Source: JANNAV01 sp031384695
GTDB lineage: Bacteria > Pseudomonadota > Alphaproteobacteria > Rhodobacterales > Rhodobacteraceae
DNA length: 33,901 nt
Reading direction: 5' to 3'
Assembly: GCA_031384695.1 (NCBI GenBank)
Contig: JANNAV010000146.1
Location: 1 to 33,901 of the forward strand
Shown here: in pieces, positions 30,670-33,901 of the stretch
Layout: every line of letters begins with the position of its first letter
How positions within the stretch are numbered: position 1 is the first letter of the stretch
Position numbers and translations under genes: made by a program
Notes under the pieces: generated by a model
Seen by the model: only the letters and a program-made list of their open reading frames with translations
Told to the model about the DNA's origin: nothing
Databases searched by the model: none

Positions 30670-31227
30670 TCAGTGCATCTTCGCCTCAACCTGCGCAATC
30701 GCCGCATCGATCGAGGCGGCGGTGTTTTCGGCCGTCATCTGCTTGGTCAGAACGTCGCCCGCCGCAGCCACCGCCACCATCACCGCCTGTTCGCGCACCT
30801 GCCGCACGGCAGCCGCCTGCGCTGAGGCGATCTGCTCTTCCGCCGCCGCCATCCGCCGCGCGATGGAGGCCTTGAGATCGGCCTTGGCCTGCTTGGCCGC
30901 CGCCATCGCCTCGTCCCGCGCCGCCGCGACGATGCGCTCAGATTGCTCCAACACGTCTTTCTGCTTTTTCTCATATGACGACAGCAGGTTGCGCGCCTCG
31001 TCGCGCAGGGCCCGCGCTTCTGCCAGATCGGCGCGAATCTGCGCCGCCCGCGCGTCCAGCATCGCGGCGATCTTTGCCGGCGCCTTCACCTTCAGCAGGA
31101 TGCCGATGAACACGATGAACGCCAGCAACACCACGAAGTTGGTGTTGTGCAGCGAAAAGAACGCGCCGGTGGCCGCAAAGGCGGGCGTGGCCGCAAGCGC
31201 CGCTATGACAAGGATGCTCCGCTTCAT
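30670..31227 (-). CDS. atpF: F0F1 ATP synthase subunit b
   Basis: 185 residues. The N-terminal segment resembles a signal peptide (MKRSILVIAALAATPAFA), followed by the membrane helix (about 24-46) and a long alanine/charge-rich stalk helix (about 55-170). It forms the peripheral stalk with b' and holds F1 against rotation. Last gene of the F0 operon, 5 nt after b', and ended by the shared terminator. The F1 genes are not in this window, as in other Rhodobacterales with split atp operons. Confidence 0.94.
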   Translation of the reverse strand: MKRSILVIAALAATPAFAATGAFFSLHNTNFVVLLAFIVFIGILLKVKAPAKIAAMLDARAAQIRADLAEARALRDEARNLLSSYEKKQKDVLEQSERIVAAARDEAMAAAKQAKADLKASIARRMAAAEEQIASAQAAAVRQVREQAVMVAVAAAGDVLTKQMTAENTAASIDAAIAQVEAKMH

Positions 31228-31232
31228 CGCCT

Positions 31233-31757
31233 CTATCCTTTCATCCGCGCGGCAACCGCCGCCGTCACCGCTTTGGCATCCATGCTGCCGCCCAGCGCCG
31301 CAACCAGCTCTTTCGCCGTGTCGCGCGCCACTTCGGCAATCGCCGCCACCGCGCCCTGCCGGATTTCGGCAATCACGCCTTCCGATTCCGCCGCCTTGGC
31401 CGCAATCTCGACATCGGCTTTGGCGATGGCCTTGTTCAGGTCTTTCTGAATATCCGCCTTGGTCTCGGTGCCGATCCGGTTCGCCTCCGCCCGCGCGCGC
31501 AGCAAGGCGTCCTGATACGCCGCCTCGGCCTGCACCGCCTTTTGCTTAAGCTCCTCCGCCGCCGCCAGATCATTGGTGATCGTGCCGCTGCGCTCGGCCA
31601 GAACCGAGCCGATGCGCGGCAAAGCCACCCGCGACAGCACAAAGTAGATCACCAGTAGCGTGACCACAAGCCAGAAGATCTGGTTAGGAAAGGTCGAGAA
31701 ATCCAGCTGCGGCATGCCCGCAGACCCGGCCTCATGTGCTGTTTCAGTCGTCGCCAT
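31233..31757 (-). CDS. atpF2: F0F1 ATP synthase subunit b'
   Basis: 174 residues. A short hydrophilic N-terminus, a membrane helix (about 27-47: FWLVVTLLVIYFVLSRVALPRI) and a long coiled-coil stalk (about 50-170, including NDLAAAEELKQKAVQAEAAYQ). Photosynthetic-lineage bacteria use two different b-type subunits, and the b-b' pair here fits that. The ATG at 31757 lies 68 nt after atpE, and a stem-loop sits in that gap. Confidence 0.94.
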   Translation of the reverse strand: MATTETAHEAGSAGMPQLDFSTFPNQIFWLVVTLLVIYFVLSRVALPRIGSVLAERSGTITNDLAAAEELKQKAVQAEAAYQDALLRARAEANRIGTETKADIQKDLNKAIAKADVEIAAKAAESEGVIAEIRQGAVAAIAEVARDTAKELVAALGGSMDAKAVTAAVAARMKG

Positions 31758-31791
31758 ATCGTTCTCCGTCGGACCTTTGGGAACTTTCAGA

Positions 31792-31813
31792 GGCGCCGCA
31801 CCATGGCGGCACC
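31792..31813 (-). promoter_or_regulatory. Intercistronic stem-loop between atpE and atpF2
   Basis: Read in the transcript direction, GGTGCCGC pairs with GCGGCGCC (one G-U pair) around a 6-nt loop. There is no T-tract, so it looks more like an mRNA-stabilising or attenuating hairpin behind the highly expressed c-subunit gene than a full terminator. Confidence 0.5.
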
Positions 31814-31825
31814 CCTGACGTCAGA

Positions 31826-32062
31826 TCAGACTGCGAACATCAACAGCAGCGCCACGAGGAACGAAAAGATCCCCAGCGCTTCGGCGAAAGCCAGGCCGAT
31901 GAACAGGGTCGCGGTTTGCGAGCCAGCCGCCGACGGGTTACGCAGTGCCCCGGCAAGGAAATTGCCCGCCACATGGCCAACCCCGATGGCCGCCGCACCG
32001 GAACCGATGGCCGCAAGGCCAGCACCGATGAACTGCCCCATTTGAGCGATATTGCCTTCCAT
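31826..32062 (-). CDS. atpE: F0F1 ATP synthase subunit c
   Basis: 78 residues forming the two-helix hairpin of the rotor ring. Helix 1 has the glycine-rich GAGLAAIGSGAAAIGVGHVAG; the polar loop is ALRNPSAA; helix 2 carries the proton-binding carboxylate E61 in LAFAEALGIF. No sodium-binding signature is evident beyond this, so proton coupling is assumed. A strong AGGAGA lies 6 nt before the ATG, in keeping with the high c-ring stoichiometry. Confidence 0.97.
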   Translation of the reverse strand: MEGNIAQMGQFIGAGLAAIGSGAAAIGVGHVAGNFLAGALRNPSAAGSQTATLFIGLAFAEALGIFSFLVALLLMFAV

Positions 32063-32111
32063 GATCTTCTCCTAAGATTTTAAGGTTGTAGGTTAACTGC
32101 CTTGCGCCTGT

Positions 32112-32864
32112 TCAGTGCCCGGGATGCAGCGCATCTTTCAGGTAAACGCAGGTCAGGATGGTGAACACGTAGGCCTGAATGCCGGCAACCAGCACCTCAA
32201 GTCCGTAGATTGCCGTGATGGCCAGCACCGACACCGGCGAGATCAAGGCAATCGCGGCAAAGCCCGCAAACACCTTGATCACCGCATGACCAGCCATGAT
32301 ATTGCCCGCCAGACGAATGGAATGGCTGACCGGACGCACGAAATACGAGATTATCTCGATGATCGCGATCACCGGGCGCAGGATCAGCGGCGCTTCCTTC
32401 ATCCAGAACAGGCCCAGAAAGCTGATACCGTGTTTGAACAGGCCCAGCAGCGTCACGAAGAAAAACACCCCGAACCCCAGCACCGCCGTCACCGCAATAT
32501 GCGATGTGGGGGTGAAAGACATCGGCAACAGGCCCAGAAAGTTGGTGAACAGGATGAACAGAAACAGCGTCATGATGCCCGGAAAATACTTCGCGCCATC
32601 ATGGCCGGTCACGTCCTCGACCATCTTGTAGATGAAGCCGTAGATCATCTCGCCAACCGATTGAATCCGCGAAGGCACCAGCGCCCGGCCTTGGGAGCCG
32701 GTAACGAAAACAAGAATGATCGCCAGCGCCGCGATGCCCATCCACAACGTGGCATTGGTGGGGGTGTACCATTCGATCGGGCCATCGCCGAACAGCGGAT
32801 GGATCTTGAACTGGTCCAGCGGATGGAACACCAGACCGCCCTCGGCTTCTGCTTCGCCTGCCAC
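32112..32864 (-). CDS. atpB: F0F1 ATP synthase subunit a
   Basis: 250 residues from a GTG at 32864. About five to six membrane helices. The essential arginine is in HSIRLAGNIMAGH, with partner helix ITAIYGLEVLVAGIQAYVFTILTCVYL near the C-terminus. It forms the proton half-channels facing the c ring. I prefer the GTG because AAGGGG lies 9 nt upstream and it is one base after the atpI stop. An ATG nine codons earlier would overlap atpI out of frame and add a non-conserved MRLKKGTCS. Confidence 0.96.
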   Translation of the reverse strand: MAGEAEAEGGLVFHPLDQFKIHPLFGDGPIEWYTPTNATLWMGIAALAIILVFVTGSQGRALVPSRIQSVGEMIYGFIYKMVEDVTGHDGAKYFPGIMTLFLFILFTNFLGLLPMSFTPTSHIAVTAVLGFGVFFFVTLLGLFKHGISFLGLFWMKEAPLILRPVIAIIEIISYFVRPVSHSIRLAGNIMAGHAVIKVFAGFAAIALISPVSVLAITAIYGLEVLVAGIQAYVFTILTCVYLKDALHPGH

Positions 32865-32865
32865 G

Positions 32866-33219
32866 CTACACGTCCCCTTTTTCAGCCGCATCGATGGCGG
32901 CCTGCCGTTCCTGCACGTCTTTGGCCGAGCGCAGCATGGTTTTCACCCCCGCCGCAAAGCCCGCCAATATAAACAGTATCAAAAACAACGGCATGGTGCC
33001 CAAAAGGGTATCAAGCCCGTATCCGATACCAAAGCCAATCGCCAGACCGGCCACCAGTTCGATCACCATCCGCCAGGCAAGCTGCGCCTGCGAGTGGTTG
33101 TCTGCCTGCGGGTTGCGGCGCGGTGCCGCCGCCAGTTTTGCCGCAGCAATCCGCTTTGCCAACGCGTCCAGTTCAGAGCGTTCAGCTTCACTTACCACGG
33201 CCCAAAAGCCCCCAGTCAT
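32866..33219 (-). CDS. atpI: ATP synthase accessory protein AtpI
   Basis: 117 residues. A charged N-terminal helix (about 10-45) is followed by two transmembrane helices (about 52-72 and 76-96: LVAGLAIGFGIGYGLDTLLG, then MPLFLILFILAGFAAG), the AtpI/F0 gene-1 layout. It helps c-ring assembly or Mg handling in other bacteria. The ATG at 33219 has no ribosome-binding site, but a good promoter predicts a transcript starting about 3 nt upstream, so leaderless initiation is plausible. A GTG at 33198 after GGGGG is the alternative. First gene of the F0 operon. Confidence 0.9.
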   Translation of the reverse strand: MTGGFWAVVSEAERSELDALAKRIAAAKLAAAPRRNPQADNHSQAQLAWRMVIELVAGLAIGFGIGYGLDTLLGTMPLFLILFILAGFAAGVKTMLRSAKDVQERQAAIDAAEKGDV

Positions 33220-33228
33220 TCTGGGCGG

Positions 33229-33257
33229 AAACTAGGGTTCGGCGGGCCTCGAGTCAA
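33229..33257 (-). promoter_or_regulatory. F0 atp operon promoter
   Basis: Minus strand TTGACT (33252-33257), exactly 17 nt, TAGTTT (33229-33234). The predicted start, about 33222, is 3 nt before the atpI ATG. The -10 is identical to the udg candidate at 20276-20281. Confidence 0.55.
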
Positions 33258-33328
33258 GCCCCCCGGGAATTAAGCAAGCCATTGAAAGAAAGTGATTAAA
33301 TCTTGACCAGTGCCATCCCGATACCGCC

Positions 33329-33715
33329 ATGATATTCAACCTGCCGGTTGACGATTTCGCGCGCAGCCGCCATATTCGCCCGATGACCCAAAGCCTCGAC
33401 AGCGTATTCTCCGCCCTCGCCGACCCCACCCGGCGGGCAATCCTGACGATGCTGCTGGAAGATGACATGGCGGTCACGGATGTGGCGCAGCCGTTTCAGA
33501 TGTCGCTGGCGGCGATCTCAAAGCACCTGATCATCCTGGCGGACGCGGGCCTGATCAGCCAGGAAAAGCGCGGCCGGGTGAAATGGTGCAAACTGGAACC
33601 TGATGCCCTGCGCGCCACTTCGGTGTGGATGCAGGGGTTCGGGCAGTTTGAGCCGGTTGATCTTGACGCGTTCGAGCGGTTTCTCGCCGCCGAACTGCCC
33701 GACGCTGCCGACTAA
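33329..33715 (+). CDS. ArsR-family winged-helix transcriptional regulator
   Basis: 128 residues. The core is a typical ArsR winged helix (about 24-100: LDSVFSALADPTRRAILTML, then MAVTDVAQPFQMSLAAISKHLIILADAGLI with the recognition helix, then EKRGRVKWCKLEP). There is only one cysteine (about residue 89), so it is not an obvious metal sensor and looks closer to the SdpR-type group. The start may be the ATG at 33329 or the one at 33383 (MTQSLDSVF); neither has a clear ribosome-binding site. Its TAA is the first three bases of a repeat element. Divergent from the atp operon; target unknown. Confidence 0.88.
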   Translation: MIFNLPVDDFARSRHIRPMTQSLDSVFSALADPTRRAILTMLLEDDMAVTDVAQPFQMSLAAISKHLIILADAGLISQEKRGRVKWCKLEPDALRATSVWMQGFGQFEPVDLDAFERFLAAELPDAAD

Positions 33716-33772
33716 AGCGGATTTCCTTCAATCTGATTCAGAGGGCTGAACCCGATTGTCCGCAACAGGCTT
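33713..33772. repeat. Palindromic intergenic repeat, shortened form
   Basis: Starts TAAAGCGGATTTCCTTCAAT, one mismatch from the long element at 26005, and continues in register through GATTCAG (33739). It then jumps via 8 nt to ACCCGATTGTCCGCAACA (33748-33765), matching the right arm of hairpin 2 of the long copy with one mismatch. The inner part of the long form, including the right arm of hairpin 1 and the left arm of hairpin 2, is missing. Confidence 0.8.
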
Positions 33773-33811
33773 GTCTTATGACTATTCCAGCCTCCCATGC
33801 GACAAAGGAGG

Positions 33812-33844
33812 CACCGTCCGGCACCTTGAACTTGCCGGACGGTG
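33812..33844. repeat. Perfect 12-bp inverted repeat near the right edge
   Basis: CACCGTCCGGCA (33812-33823) and TGCCGGACGGTG (33833-33844) with a 9-nt loop. There is no T-tract, so it does not look like a terminator. The DNA from 33773 to the edge holds no gene I can support. Confidence 0.6.
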
Positions 33845-33901
33845 ACGGTGGTTGGATCGTCACTGGCTTGGTCGTGAACGGATCGTTTTAGAGTTGGATC
33901 A

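Noticed and set aside
33778..33891. 37-codon frame after the ArsR gene (begins MTIPASHATKEAPSG)
   Set aside because: No ribosome-binding site, contains a perfect 12-bp inverted repeat and follows a repeat element; no family match. It may be a remnant but cannot be supported as a gene.
33712..33900. Minus-strand frame open from the window edge for about 62 codons, ending inside the repeat
   Set aside because: The protein sequence looks non-conserved and the last part is encoded by the repeat. It would need sequence beyond the edge to judge.

Overview
The window is a GC-rich (roughly two-thirds G+C by eye), gene-dense stretch of an alphaproteobacterial chromosome, most probably from Rhodobacterales (Rhodobacteraceae/Paracoccaceae). 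Supporting signs are the petABC (fbc) operon, an atpI-B-E-b'-b operon separate from any F1 genes, a plant-like single-domain GshA, the DUF1013/TrcR cell-cycle regulator, the pyrB/pseudo-dihydroorotase/plsY cluster and many close relatives of Rhodobacter proteins. I see no rRNA, tRNA, CRISPR array, integrase, transposase or phage gene. This is mainly a housekeeping region. The novelty lies in small genes, intergenic repeats, promoter geometry and some enzymes with altered active-site motifs.

Layout. 1-1377: tail of a YcaQ-like protein converging on aroC with no base between the stop codons. 1653-2660: terC. 2740-6087: a TPP riboswitch followed by thiBPQ, a thiamine ABC importer. 6142-8899: petA-petB-petC (minus strand), the cytochrome bc1 complex. 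9146-10339: a PLP enzyme of the isopenicillin-N-epimerase type. 10369-10499: two identical 47-bp terminator-like repeats. 10499-12874: an OmpA-domain envelope protein and a small membrane coiled-coil protein. 12948-16691: ubiA, diverging from rsmE-hypothetical followed by gshA. 16909-17175: a small membrane protein.

17195-20183: pyrB, an unlisted 39-residue membrane peptide, a dihydroorotase homologue without its metal ligands, and plsY, all tightly coupled. A symmetric divergent promoter lies between pyrB and a degenerate family-4 uracil-DNA glycosylase (20289-21164), which is followed by a LysE exporter. 21950-24494: a DsbD N-domain protein, yqgE and the DUF1013 regulator. 24661-26290: a periplasmic RNase T2, an unknown secreted protein, a palindromic repeat and an unlisted 54-residue basic protein. 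26367-28948: nth plus an adenosine-kinase-like gene, diverging from an Ada-type DNA-alkyl repair protein. 29074-30612: an OmpA lipoprotein and a FadR-type GntR regulator with its probable own operator. 30670-33219: the F0 operon atpI-atpB-atpE-atpF2-atpF. 33329-33715: an ArsR-type regulator, followed by a shortened copy of the palindromic repeat.

How the genes fit together. bc1, F0 ATP synthase and ubiquinone synthesis (ubiA) make up a respiratory/energy theme. aroC supplies chorismate, the precursor of the 4-hydroxybenzoate used by UbiA. pyrB, plsY, gshA, thiBPQ, nth, the UDG and the Ada-like gene are general metabolism and DNA repair. Regulation that can be read from the sequence includes the thiamine riboswitch, GntR autoregulation and back-to-back promoters at pyrB/udg. 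Two genes (udg and atpI) look nearly leaderless.
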